Positions 43,351-51,541 of a stretch of 64,000 nucleotides of DNA are shown piece by piece (position 1 is the stretch's first letter; every line of letters begins with the position of its first letter). The stretch is taken from contig NZ_CP130720.1 in NCBI RefSeq assembly GCF_035984415.1, positions 2,294,001-2,358,000 of the forward strand, read 5' to 3'. A program made the position numbers and the translations under genes. This stretch comes from Streptomyces sp. NBC_01296. GTDB lineage: Bacteria > Actinomycetota > Actinomycetes > Streptomycetales > Streptomycetaceae. A model generated the notes under the pieces. That model was not told the origin of the DNA. It saw only the letters and a program-made list of their open reading frames with translations, and did not search any database.

Positions 43351-44643
43351 TCAGGCGCGTCCGGCCGTCTTCTGGGTCTTGCGGGTGACCGAGTCGATCA
43401 CCACGGTGGCCAGCAGCACCGCGCCGGTGATCATGTACTGGATCGGCGTGGCGATTCCCTCGAGAGCCAGACCGTACTGGATCGAGGTGATGACCATGAC
43501 ACCGAGGAGGGCGTTCCAGGTCCGGCCCCGGCCGCCGAAGAGGCTGGTGCCGCCGATCACGGCCGCCGCGATCACGTTCATCAGCAGGTCGCCGGCGCCG
43601 GCGCTCTGGTTGGCCGCCGCGATCTTGGAGGCCCAGAAGAGCCCGCCGACGGCGGCGAAGGTGCCCGAGATCGCGAAGACCGCGATGCGGATCCCCGTGA
43701 CGTTGATGCCCGCGCGCCGGGAGGCCTCGACGCTGCCGCCGAGCGCGAAGATGTTGCGGCCGAACGAGGTACGGCGCAGGAGGAAGTCCGTGCCGACCAG
43801 GACCAGCACGAAGAGCACCACCGCGAGCGGGAGGCCCTTGTACTGGTTGAACACCGCGGCGGGGCCGAAGGTGAAGAGCGCCAGCAGGCCCGTGCGCAGC
43901 ACGATCTCGCTCATCGGGCGGGAGGGGACACCCGCCGCCGTGCGGCGGCGGCTGTCGAAGAACGAGGCCAGGAAGTACCCGACCACGGCGATGGCGGCGA
44001 GGCCGTAGCCCGCGGCCACGTCCGAGAAGAAGTACGTGGTCAGCTGGCCCACGACCCCGTCGGAGTCGAGGTTGATCGTGCCGTTGCTGCCGAGGATCTG
44101 CAGCATCGCACCGGACCAGAAGAGCAGGCCCGACAGGGTGACCGCGAAGGCCGGTGCGCCGATCTTGGCGAAGAAGAAGCCGTGGATCGAGCCGATCACG
44201 GCGCCGCCGGCGATGGCGACCAGGATCGCCAGCCACTCGTTGACGCCGTTGGTGACGGCGAGGACCGCGACGATCGCGCCCGAGACACCGCTGACCGAGC
44301 CGACGGAGAGGTCGATCTCGCCCAGCAGCAGCACGAAGATGATGCCGACGGCCATCATGCCGGTGGCGACCATCGTGATCGCGATGTTGGTGAGGTTCTC
44401 CGGGGACAGGAAATTCGCGTTCAGTCCCTGGAAGATGCCCCAGATGACGATCAGACCGATGACGACCGGGAGGGAGCCCAGGTCGCCGGCCTTCATCTTG
44501 CGGCCGAACTCGCTCAGGTAGCCGGCCAGCCCCTGCTCGCGCACGAGCAGGCGCGGGTCCACCGCGGGAATGGCGTCCGCCGGGGCGGCGGGGTTGGCGA
44601 GCTGGGCCACCTCTTCCGCATGGGTGTGGTGTTCGGTGCTCAC
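43351..44643 (-). CDS. xylH: Sugar ABC transporter permease (xylose type)
   Basis: The 430-residue protein has about 10-11 membrane helices with the ribose/xylose permease signatures LLGEIDLSVGSVSGVSGAI, FGRNIFALGGSVEASRRAGI and GGTSLFGGRGRTWNALLG. The GTG start overlaps the ATPase stop (GTGA). In S. coelicolor the matching operon next to rok7B7 imports xylose. It forms the channel with the ATPase and lipoprotein encoded upstream. Confidence 0.88.
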   Translation of the reverse strand: MSTEHHTHAEEVAQLANPAAPADAIPAVDPRLLVREQGLAGYLSEFGRKMKAGDLGSLPVVIGLIVIWGIFQGLNANFLSPENLTNIAITMVATGMMAVGIIFVLLLGEIDLSVGSVSGVSGAIVAVLAVTNGVNEWLAILVAIAGGAVIGSIHGFFFAKIGAPAFAVTLSGLLFWSGAMLQILGSNGTINLDSDGVVGQLTTYFFSDVAAGYGLAAIAVVGYFLASFFDSRRRTAAGVPSRPMSEIVLRTGLLALFTFGPAAVFNQYKGLPLAVVLFVLVLVGTDFLLRRTSFGRNIFALGGSVEASRRAGINVTGIRIAVFAISGTFAAVGGLFWASKIAAANQSAGAGDLLMNVIAAAVIGGTSLFGGRGRTWNALLGVMVITSIQYGLALEGIATPIQYMITGAVLLATVVIDSVTRKTQKTAGRA

Positions 44644-45419
44644 TTGCGGGCCTCCCCGGTACGGGCCGCACGGCGGGTCACGGCGTTGTCCGTGGCTCCG
44701 GTGATGGCGGAGATGATCTCTTCCTGCGACGTGTCCTTGACGTTGAAGACGCCGTTGTTGCGGCCCAGCCGCAGGACCGCCACCTTGTCGGCGACGGCCT
44801 TCACATCGGCCATGTTGTGGCTGATGAGGATGACGGCGTGGCCGCGCTCGCGCAGCCGCTCCACCAGGTCGAGGACCTGTGCGGTCTGCTCGACGCCGAG
44901 GGCGGCCGTGGGCTCGTCGAGGATGACGAGCTGGGGCTCGCCGAGCATCGAACGGGCGATCGCCACGGTCTGGCGCTGACCGCCGGAGAGCGAGGCGATG
45001 GGGATGCGGACACTGGGGATCCGGATGGACAGGGTGGTCAGGAGCTCGCGGGCGCGGCGCTCCATCTCCACCTCGTCCAGGACTCCGCGGCGCTTGAGCT
45101 CGCGGCCCAGGAAGAGGTTGCCGACGACGTCGATGTTGTCGCACAGCGCGAGGTCCTGGTAGACCGTCGCGATGCCCAGGTTCTGGGCGTCGTGGGGCTT
45201 GGTGATCGAGACCGGCTTGCCTTGCCACTCGATGACTCCGTCATCGATGGGGTGGACGCCGGCGATCGTCTTGACGAGCGTGGACTTGCCGGCGCCGTTG
45301 TCGCCGACCAGGGCGACCACCTCGCCGGAGTGGATCTCGAGTTCTACGTCGGTGAGCGCCTGAACGGCACCGAATCGCTTCGAGACCCCTCGCAACGCCA
45401 GCACGGGCGCAGCGGACAC
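44640..45419 (-). CDS. xylG: Sugar ABC transporter ATP-binding protein (xylose type)
   Basis: The 259-residue protein has Walker A GDNGAGKST, signature LSGGQRQTVAIARS, Walker B LVILDEPTAAL and the switch His in ISHNMADV. It has a single ATPase domain, whereas E. coli XylG has two fused copies. GTG 45419 is preferred because AAGGAG lies nine bases upstream; ATG 45428 directly abuts that site. It is coupled to xylH. Confidence 0.9.
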   Translation of the reverse strand: MSAAPVLALRGVSKRFGAVQALTDVELEIHSGEVVALVGDNGAGKSTLVKTIAGVHPIDDGVIEWQGKPVSITKPHDAQNLGIATVYQDLALCDNIDVVGNLFLGRELKRRGVLDEVEMERRARELLTTLSIRIPSVRIPIASLSGGQRQTVAIARSMLGEPQLVILDEPTAALGVEQTAQVLDLVERLRERGHAVILISHNMADVKAVADKVAVLRLGRNNGVFNVKDTSQEEIISAITGATDNAVTRRAARTGEARK

Positions 45420-45650
45420 ATGAACCATCTCCTTCGCCGCCTGACCGGCGGGGATGTCGTGCAGTAAGTGCAGGAGCGGGGTGGAATGAGGAATCGTTTC
45501 TGCCCGGCGCCCCACGGGTGGCGGGGGAAGAGGGGCGGGGCGCCGGGCAGGCGCGGGGGTCCTGGTGGACCGGAGGCCGCGGGGGCGGGCCTCCGGCCGG
45601 CAGGACGCTGGGGCCTCGGCAGGCCCGGGGGGACCTGAGTGCGGCCGGGA

Positions 45651-45701
45651 CCGGCCCGTTTCGGGGCCGGGATGGCCTACTGGGGGCCCGTGTGGGGGCC
45701 C
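45651..45701 (-). other. Paired stem-loops between xylF and xylG
   Basis: CCGGCCC-N6-GGGCCGG at 45651-45670 and GGGCCC-N6-GGGCCC at 45684-45701 lie in the 289-bp gap, the second one starting 8 nt after the xylF stop. Such hairpins often protect the binding-protein part of an ABC operon mRNA or cut read-through. The rest of the gap (45420-45650) is G-rich on the plus strand with no gene seen. Confidence 0.5.
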
Positions 45702-45708
45702 GGTCGGC

Positions 45709-46824
45709 CTACTTCAGGCCGAGGGTGGCGCAGGCGGCCGCGTACTTGTCGGTGCAGATCTCGTCGGCCGTGTAGACACCGTCCTTGATGACAGTGTCCT
45801 TGATGTTGCTCTTGGTCAGCGAGACGACGGGGACCAGGACCGAGGCGATGCCCTTGTCGGTGGGGCTGTCGACCTTGGAGGTGGTGACACCGTCCAGCTT
45901 CTCGCCCTTGGCGAGCGCGACGGCCATCTTCGCGGCGGCCTCGGCCTCGGGGGCGTACGGCTTGTAAACGCTCATGAACTGCTCGCCCGCGACGATGCGC
46001 TGCACACCGGCAAGTTCCGCGTCCTGGCCGGTGACCGGGGGCAGCGGGTCCATGCCGGCCGCCTTGAGGGCGGTGATGATGCCGCCGGCCATGCCGTCGT
46101 TGGCGGAGTAGACGCCGACGATCTTGTCCTTGCCGATGGCGGAGATCGCACCCGCCATGTTGGTGTTGGCGTTCTCCGGCTTCCACTCCTTGGTGTCGTA
46201 CTCCTTGCCGATGGTCACCTTGCCATCGAGGACGGAGTGCGCACCCTTCTTGAAGAGGGCGGCGTTCGGGTCGGTGACCGACCCGTTCATCATGACGATC
46301 TCGCCGGCCTTGGCCTTGTCGCCCAGGGCCTCGAGCAGGGCCTTGCCCTGGACCTTGCCGACCTCTTCGTTGTCGAAGGAGGTGTAGGCGTCGATCGGGC
46401 CCTCGGCGAGGCGGTCGTACGCCACGACCGGGATGCCCTTCTCCTTGGCCTTCTTCACCGAGCCGGCGATGGCCTTGGAGTCCACGGCGTCGATGACCAG
46501 GACGTTCACCTTGTTGGTGATCATCGTGTCGACCTGCGAGTTCTGCGTGGTCGCGTCCTGCTTGGCGTTGGCGTAGACCACCTCGGCCTTGCCGCCGGTG
46601 AGCTCGGCGACCTTCTTCTCGAAGAGCGGCTTGTCGAACTTCTCGTAGCGCGCGGTCTGGTTCTCCGGCAGGAGCAGACCGATCTTGATCGCACCACCCG
46701 CGGCGGCGGAGCCGGACTCCTTCGGCTTCTCACCGGCCTCCTTGGCGCTGCCACAGGCAGCGAGGGAAGCGGCCATCGCGGTGGCGGCGACGGCTACGGC
46801 GGCTCTACGCATACGCGTGTTCAT
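45709..46824 (-). CDS. xylF: Sugar-binding lipoprotein (xylose type)
   Basis: The 371-residue lipoprotein has a signal peptide ending in LAAC and a periplasmic-binding fold (IKIGLLLPENQTARYEKFD, VLVIDAVDSKAIAGSV, GIPVVAYDRL, VYSANDGMAGGIITAL, PVTGQDAELAGVQRI). The DRL and GQDAE elements are typical of D-xylose and ribose binding proteins. It lies outside the membrane and hands sugar to XylH. The 5' leader contains competing hairpins and an AAGGA/TCCTT operator. Confidence 0.88.
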   Translation of the reverse strand: MNTRMRRAAVAVAATAMAASLAACGSAKEAGEKPKESGSAAAGGAIKIGLLLPENQTARYEKFDKPLFEKKVAELTGGKAEVVYANAKQDATTQNSQVDTMITNKVNVLVIDAVDSKAIAGSVKKAKEKGIPVVAYDRLAEGPIDAYTSFDNEEVGKVQGKALLEALGDKAKAGEIVMMNGSVTDPNAALFKKGAHSVLDGKVTIGKEYDTKEWKPENANTNMAGAISAIGKDKIVGVYSANDGMAGGIITALKAAGMDPLPPVTGQDAELAGVQRIVAGEQFMSVYKPYAPEAEAAAKMAVALAKGEKLDGVTTSKVDSPTDKGIASVLVPVVSLTKSNIKDTVIKDGVYTADEICTDKYAAACATLGLK

Positions 46825-46844
46825 TTCTTGAACCTCCCTGACGA

Positions 46845-46918
46845 GGCCGCAGCGTTGCGGCCGAGGTGGACGTGAGTCAACCTCGGCCGCAGTTTGCCGT
46901 CAAGGAGTGAATCCTTAA
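46845..46918 (-). promoter_or_regulatory. xylF leader: competing hairpins and AAGGA-N5-TCCTT operator
   Basis: AAGGAGTGAATCCTT (46902-46916) is a perfect inverted repeat about 80 bp before xylF. Downstream in the leader, an 11-bp hairpin (46857-46867 with 46880-46890) shares its GCGGCC arm with a second hairpin (46845-46850 with 46857-46862). The two cannot form together, so the leader could switch states. Confidence 0.5.
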
Positions 46919-46941
46919 CGAGATGACAACGGTGCCATCCG

Positions 46942-48144
46942 TTATCTAACTGAAGGCAAGAGCTTGAGGGTCGGAGAACCGGCCAGAAGGGTCGAATCGC
47001 CCATCTCGCTCAGTACCAGGGCCAGTGCGCCGAGCACCTCGGCCCGGCCGCCCAACGACCCGGTGAGCACGGACAGTTGCCGTGCCGCGCTGGGGATCGC
47101 GTACCGCCCGACCGACTCACGTATGGGGGCCAGGATCAGTTCACCGGCCTCCGCCAGCGAACCCCCGAGCACCACGCGGCTCGGATTCAGAACGTTGCAC
47201 AGGTTCGCGACACCACTACCCACATGGCGGCCCACGTCCGCGATGACCCGGCGGCAGCCCGGGTCACCCTCCCGGGCCAGTTCGACCACCCGCTCCATGG
47301 TGAGCTCGGGCCCGTGCGTGCTCTGCAGCAGCGGCAGCACGTATCGGGCCGCGGCGAAGGTCTCCAGGCAGCCGCGGTTGCCGCAGCGGCAAACCGGGCC
47401 GGACTCGTCGAGGGTGATGTGCCCGATCTCGCCGGCGGTGCCGCCGGGACCCCGGTAGATCTGCCCGTTGATCACCAGGCCGGCGCCGACGCCGCTGGCC
47501 ACCTTGATGTACGCGAGGTCCTTGACCCCCCGGCCGCTCCCCCACACCAGCTCCCCGAGCGCTCCGAGGTTGGCGTCGTTGTCCACGTACACGGGCACGC
47601 CGAGGCGCTGCGAGAGCTCGCGCCGCGGGTTGATCCCGGCCCAGCCCGGCAGGATCGCGGTGGAGCCGAGGGTCCCGGACTCCACGTCGATGGGGCCGGG
47701 GACGCCGAGCCCCACGCCGATGACCTTGTCCAGGCCCACTCCGATGCCCGCGATCAGCTCTCCGACCAGGGCTTCGGCCCGGTCGAAGCCGTCCGCCCAG
47801 GAAGCGTCCACGTCCAGCGGGGCGGATTCCTCGGCCAGGACCTGGTGGGCGAGGTTGCCGACCGCCACCCGCAGGTGCGTGTGGCCGAAGTCCACGCCGA
47901 TCACGATGCCCGCGTCGCCGCTGAGCGAGACGCTGCGCGCCCGCCGGCCGCCGGCCGAGGTGTCCGTGACCTCGACGGTCCCACCGTCCTTGAGCTCGCG
48001 GACGATGTTGGAGACCGTGGCCGCCGACAGTCCGGTGGACCGGGCGATCTCCGCCTGGGTCAGCGAACCCGCGAGCCGCACCGCCCGCACGACCCGTTCG
48101 AGATTCGCGCGGTGCAGTGAAGACTGCGATCCGGGAGTCTGCAC
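46942..48144 (-). CDS. rok7B7: ROK-family transcriptional regulator Rok7B7
   Basis: The 400-residue protein has an N-terminal winged helix (LTQAEIARSTGLSAATVSNI) and a ROK sugar-kinase-like domain with GVDFGHTHLRVAVG, YVDNDANLGALGE, and the zinc motif GHITLDESGPVCRCGNRGC. Its place upstream of xylFGH and near ngcEFG matches S. coelicolor SCO6008 (Rok7B7), which controls xylose uptake and influences antibiotic production and carbon control. The same strand and a 117-bp gap to xylF point to joint or auto-regulation. Confidence 0.88.
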   Translation of the reverse strand: MQTPGSQSSLHRANLERVVRAVRLAGSLTQAEIARSTGLSAATVSNIVRELKDGGTVEVTDTSAGGRRARSVSLSGDAGIVIGVDFGHTHLRVAVGNLAHQVLAEESAPLDVDASWADGFDRAEALVGELIAGIGVGLDKVIGVGLGVPGPIDVESGTLGSTAILPGWAGINPRRELSQRLGVPVYVDNDANLGALGELVWGSGRGVKDLAYIKVASGVGAGLVINGQIYRGPGGTAGEIGHITLDESGPVCRCGNRGCLETFAAARYVLPLLQSTHGPELTMERVVELAREGDPGCRRVIADVGRHVGSGVANLCNVLNPSRVVLGGSLAEAGELILAPIRESVGRYAIPSAARQLSVLTGSLGGRAEVLGALALVLSEMGDSTLLAGSPTLKLLPSVR

Positions 48145-48240
48145 GACTCATCCACTCCTGCCCATAAGCGACGGCCGACCGTCGCCCCCCGAGCCGGCAT
48201 CGCGGCTTGGTGCTCCGAGACCCCGGCGTCTCTCCAACTT

Positions 48241-48251
48241 GTGAACCTTAA
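48241..48251 (-). promoter_or_regulatory. GTGAACCTTAA box upstream of rok7B7
   Basis: GTGAACCTTAA lies about 100 bp before the rok7B7 start and nearly repeats GTGAATCCTTAA at 46907-46918 upstream of xylF (one base inserted). A shared box at both promoters suggests binding by Rok7B7 itself. Confidence 0.4.
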
Positions 48252-48346
48252 GTCGAGCCTTTGGCCCTCCAGACGTCAAGAGGCTGACACGGAACGAATC
48301 GGCCACTACCAGTCATAAGTATGAAAGACATCCCTCTAGATCGTGC

Positions 48347-48728
48347 TACGGTCGCTGAGGCGCCGGTCCTCTGCGGCCTTTCCGGCCGGATCGGGCGCCC
48401 TGTAATGACGGCGCGACGCAAGGAGGTGTTCGGGATGAGTCCCGATCGAAGTCTTTGCAGCGCTCTCGTCGGCTGACCTTGATCAGCTGATCCTTTCCTG
48501 AGTGCGCACGGCTGCGGTGCACCACCGCCTTCCTCGTGCGTTTCTGCATTCCTTCTTTCCCCACCCCGCCTTTCCTTCCGCACGCCCCGGCCCATCCGCC
48601 GGGCGTGCGTCATCCATGCCCATCGGCGTGTCCGCCGGCGCTTCGCGCCGCCCTGCGCCGACCCATGATCACTCCACGTGACCGCGCGGCTTCGCGCTGC
48701 CCGGACGCAGTGGAGGGAGGTATTCGTC
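48347..48728 (+). promoter_or_regulatory. Long structured leader of the mgtA-type gene
   Basis: A -10-like TACGGT (48347-48352) is followed by about 370 nt of leader. In order it has a long hairpin (48359-48399, GGCGCC arms), a uORF with AAGGAGG, the palindrome GATCAGCTGATC (48481-48492), a C/T-rich, G-poor stretch (about 48521-48600) like a Rho-loading site, and GGCGC/GCGCC hairpins. The layout recalls Mg2+-responsive attenuation leaders, but no known riboswitch class is matched with confidence. No other gene is seen in 48145-48728. Confidence 0.5.
48435..48476 (+). CDS. Leader peptide (13 aa) upstream of mgtA-type gene
   Basis: ATG 48435 follows a near-perfect AAGGAGG by 8 nt and reads MSPDRSLCSALVG before TGA. 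The strong ribosome site on so short an ORF, placed between the first hairpin and the palindrome, suggests that its translation controls leader folding or Rho access. It has one Cys and one Pro and is not a Cys-run attenuator. Confidence 0.45.
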   Translation: MSPDRSLCSALVG

Positions 48729-51473
48729 ATGACCATGCTCACCCCCCGTACTCCGACCAAGCTCGCACCGCCGGGCAAGGGCCGCCGCGAGCGCAAGGCA
48801 GCCGAGCTGGAGTCCCGTACCCGGCTCGCCGGCGAGCGGCTCGCCGGATTCAGCGCCCGCCCCGGCGCTCAGGTCCTGCAGGACCTCTCCGCCACGCGCA
48901 ACGGCCTCACGCACGCCGAGGCGGCGCTGCGCCTGGAGCGGCACGGCGCCAACGTCGTCGCCCACGAGCGCGCCCCGCGCTGGTGGGTCCAGCTGGCGAA
49001 GGCGTTCCGGAACCCCTTCATCGCCGTCCTCGTCTTCCTCGCCGCCGTCATGTGGTGGCAGGACCCGGCCGATCCCGGCGTCGTCATCCTCTCCGTGATG
49101 GTGGGGATCAGCGGACTGCTGCGCTTCTGGCAGGAGTTCCGCTCCGGCCGCGCCGCCGACGCACTGAAGAAGCTCGTCACCACCACCTGCGCGGTGCAGC
49201 GCCGGGCCGGCGGCGCGGGGCCGACCACCCTCGAGGTGCCCATGGACCAGGTGGTCCCGGGCGATGTGGTGAAGCTGGCCGCGGGTGACCTGATCCCGGC
49301 CGACCTGCGGCTGATCACCTCCAAGGACCTGATGGTCGGCCAGGCCGCACTGTCCGGCGAGTCCCTGCCGGTGGCCAAGGCCGACGCTCCCCCTCGCTCC
49401 GCCGGGGGGACCCCCAGCTCCGAGGACCTCGGCCAGTTCGAGACCACCGACCCGGTCGAGGCCGACAACCTCTGCCTGATGGGGACTTCGGTCACCTCCG
49501 GCACCGCCACCGGCGTGGTCGTCGCCACCGGCGCCGACACCTACTTCGGCTCGATGGCCGGCTCGCTGGTCGGCGAGCGCCCGCAGACCAACTTCGACGA
49601 CGGCGTGCGCAAGGTCAGCTTCCTGCTGATCCGCTTCATGCTGGTCATGGTCCCGGTCGTGTTCGCGGTCAACGGCCTCACCAAGGGCGACTGGGACGAG
49701 GCCTTCCTCTTCGGCATCGCCGTCGCGGTCGGCCTGACCCCCGAGATGCTGCCGATGGTCGTCTCCGCCAACCTGGCGCGCGGCGCGGTCGCCATGTCCC
49801 GGCACAAGGTCGTCGTCAAGCGCCTCAACGCGATCCAGAACCTGGGCGCGATGGACGTGCTCTGCACGGACAAGACCGGCACCCTCACCGAGGACCGGAT
49901 CGTCCTGGACCGCTACCTGGACGTGCACGGCAACGAGGACGACGAGGTCCTGGAGTACGGCTACCTCAACTCGCACTTCCAGACCGGCCTGAAGAACCTG
50001 ATGGACCAGGCGGTCATCAACCGGGTCAACGAGGCCGAGGAGGTTGTCGTCGACGCACGGTTCTCGATGGTCGACGAGATCCCCTTCGACTTCGCCCGCC
50101 GGCGGATGTCCGTGGTGCTGGGCCGCAACAGCATCGTGGGCGATCTCGGCCGCTCCGAGCACGTCATGATCACCAAAGGTGCGGTGGAGGAGGTCCTGGA
50201 CCTCTGCACCCACATGACGGACCGCGGCCGGAAGGTCGAGCTCACCGATCAGCTGCGCCGGCACGTCACCCGCATCGCCGAGGACAACAACCGCCAGGGC
50301 CTGCGCGTCCTCGCCGTCGCCACCCGCACGATGAGCGCCCCGCGCGACACCTACTCGGTCGCGGACGAGGACGGGCTGACCCTGGTCGGCTTCCTCGCCT
50401 TCCTCGACCCGCCGAAGGCCGACGCCGCCCGGGCCCTGCAGGCCCTGGCCGACAAGGGCATCGCGGTCAAGGTCGTCACCGGCGACAACGACCTCGTCGC
50501 CGCCCGGGTCTGCGCGGACGTGGGCATCGACGTCGGGCACGTGGTACTCGGCGCCGAGATCGACGCCCTCGACGACACGGCGCTGCGCGCCCTTGCCGCC
50601 CGTACGACGGTCTTCGCCAAGGTCAATCCGGTCCAGAAGGCCCGGATCGTACGGGCCCTGCAGGCCGACGGGCACACCGTCGGCTTCCTCGGGGACGGCA
50701 TCAACGACGCCGCCGCGCTGCGCGACGCCGACGTCGGCATCTCCGTCGACACCGCGGTCGACATCGCGAAGGAGTCGGCGGACATCATCCTGCTGGAGAA
50801 GGACCTGACCGTCCTGGAGCAGGGCGTGATCCAGGGCCGGACCACCTTCGGCAACACGATCAAGTACATCAAGATGACGGCGTCGTCGAACTTCGGCAAC
50901 GTCTTCTCGGTCCTGGTGGCGAGCGCGTTCATCCCCTTCCAGCCGATGCTCGCGATCATGCTGCTCGTGCAGAACCTGGTCTACGACATCGCGCAGCTGG
51001 CGACGCCCTGGGACCGGATGGACGAGGAGTACCTGCGCAGGCCCCGCAACTGGGACGCCAAGGGCATCGGCCGGTTCATGGTCTGCATCGGCCCGATCAG
51101 CTCGATCTTCGACATCGCGATGTTCGTGATCATGTGGAACGTGTTCGGTGCGAACAGCGAGGCGGAGCAGGCGCTGTTCCAGTCCGGCTGGTTCATCGAG
51201 GGCCTGCTCTCGCAGACCCTGATCGTCCACATGATCCGTACCCGGAAGATCCCCTTCATCCAGTCCCGCGCCTCCTGGCCGGTGATGGTGATGACCGTCC
51301 TCGCGGTGCTGACCGGGCTGTACCTGCCCTTCTCGCCGCTGGCCGGATCGCTGGGCTTCGTGCCCCTGCCGGCGGCCTACTTCCCGTGGCTGATCGGCGT
51401 ACTGCTGGCGTACTGCACGCTCACGCAGCTCCTGAAGACCCTGTACATCCGCCGGTTCGGAACCTGGCTGTAG
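48729..51473 (+). CDS. mgtA: Mg2+-transporting P-type ATPase (MgtA type)
   Basis: The 914-residue P3B-type ATPase has the actuator SGESLP, the phosphorylation motif CTDKTGTLTE (Asp near residue 381), MITKGAVEEVL in the nucleotide domain, and hinge GDGINDAAALRDADVGI. Membrane motif VGLTPEMLPMVV is typical of magnesium importers of the MgtA/MgtB group. GGAGGGAGG lies 8 nt before ATG 48729. Residues 220-230 of the actuator domain come from the in-frame palindrome. It lies between rok7B7 (divergent) and ngcG (convergent). Confidence 0.9.
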   Translation: MTMLTPRTPTKLAPPGKGRRERKAAELESRTRLAGERLAGFSARPGAQVLQDLSATRNGLTHAEAALRLERHGANVVAHERAPRWWVQLAKAFRNPFIAVLVFLAAVMWWQDPADPGVVILSVMVGISGLLRFWQEFRSGRAADALKKLVTTTCAVQRRAGGAGPTTLEVPMDQVVPGDVVKLAAGDLIPADLRLITSKDLMVGQAALSGESLPVAKADAPPRSAGGTPSSEDLGQFETTDPVEADNLCLMGTSVTSGTATGVVVATGADTYFGSMAGSLVGERPQTNFDDGVRKVSFLLIRFMLVMVPVVFAVNGLTKGDWDEAFLFGIAVAVGLTPEMLPMVVSANLARGAVAMSRHKVVVKRLNAIQNLGAMDVLCTDKTGTLTEDRIVLDRYLDVHGNEDDEVLEYGYLNSHFQTGLKNLMDQAVINRVNEAEEVVVDARFSMVDEIPFDFARRRMSVVLGRNSIVGDLGRSEHVMITKGAVEEVLDLCTHMTDRGRKVELTDQLRRHVTRIAEDNNRQGLRVLAVATRTMSAPRDTYSVADEDGLTLVGFLAFLDPPKADAARALQALADKGIAVKVVTGDNDLVAARVCADVGIDVGHVVLGAEIDALDDTALRALAARTTVFAKVNPVQKARIVRALQADGHTVGFLGDGINDAAALRDADVGISVDTAVDIAKESADIILLEKDLTVLEQGVIQGRTTFGNTIKYIKMTASSNFGNVFSVLVASAFIPFQPMLAIMLLVQNLVYDIAQLATPWDRMDEEYLRRPRNWDAKGIGRFMVCIGPISSIFDIAMFVIMWNVFGANSEAEQALFQSGWFIEGLLSQTLIVHMIRTRKIPFIQSRASWPVMVMTVLAVLTGLYLPFSPLAGSLGFVPLPAAYFPWLIGVLLAYCTLTQLLKTLYIRRFGTWL
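49386..49416. repeat. In-frame palindromic element inside the mgtA-type gene
   Basis: GCTCCCCCTCGCTCCGCCGG followed by GGGGACCCCCA is the reverse complement of the pattern at 3001-3032. It adds a Pro/Ser/Gly loop (PPRSAGG) in the variable part of the actuator domain just after SGESLPVAK. Confidence 0.65.
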
Positions 51474-51541
51474 GCGCCCCGCACGACGGCCGTGCGGACG
51501 GCCGGGGGCGATCGGCGTCGCCCCCGGCCGTCGCCGCCCCG

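Noticed and set aside
48359..48480. M-box (ykoK) Mg2+ riboswitch before the mgtA-type gene
   Set aside because: GAGGCGCC recalls the GAGGCUCC core, but the remaining conserved M-box segments could not be aligned; reported only as a structured leader.
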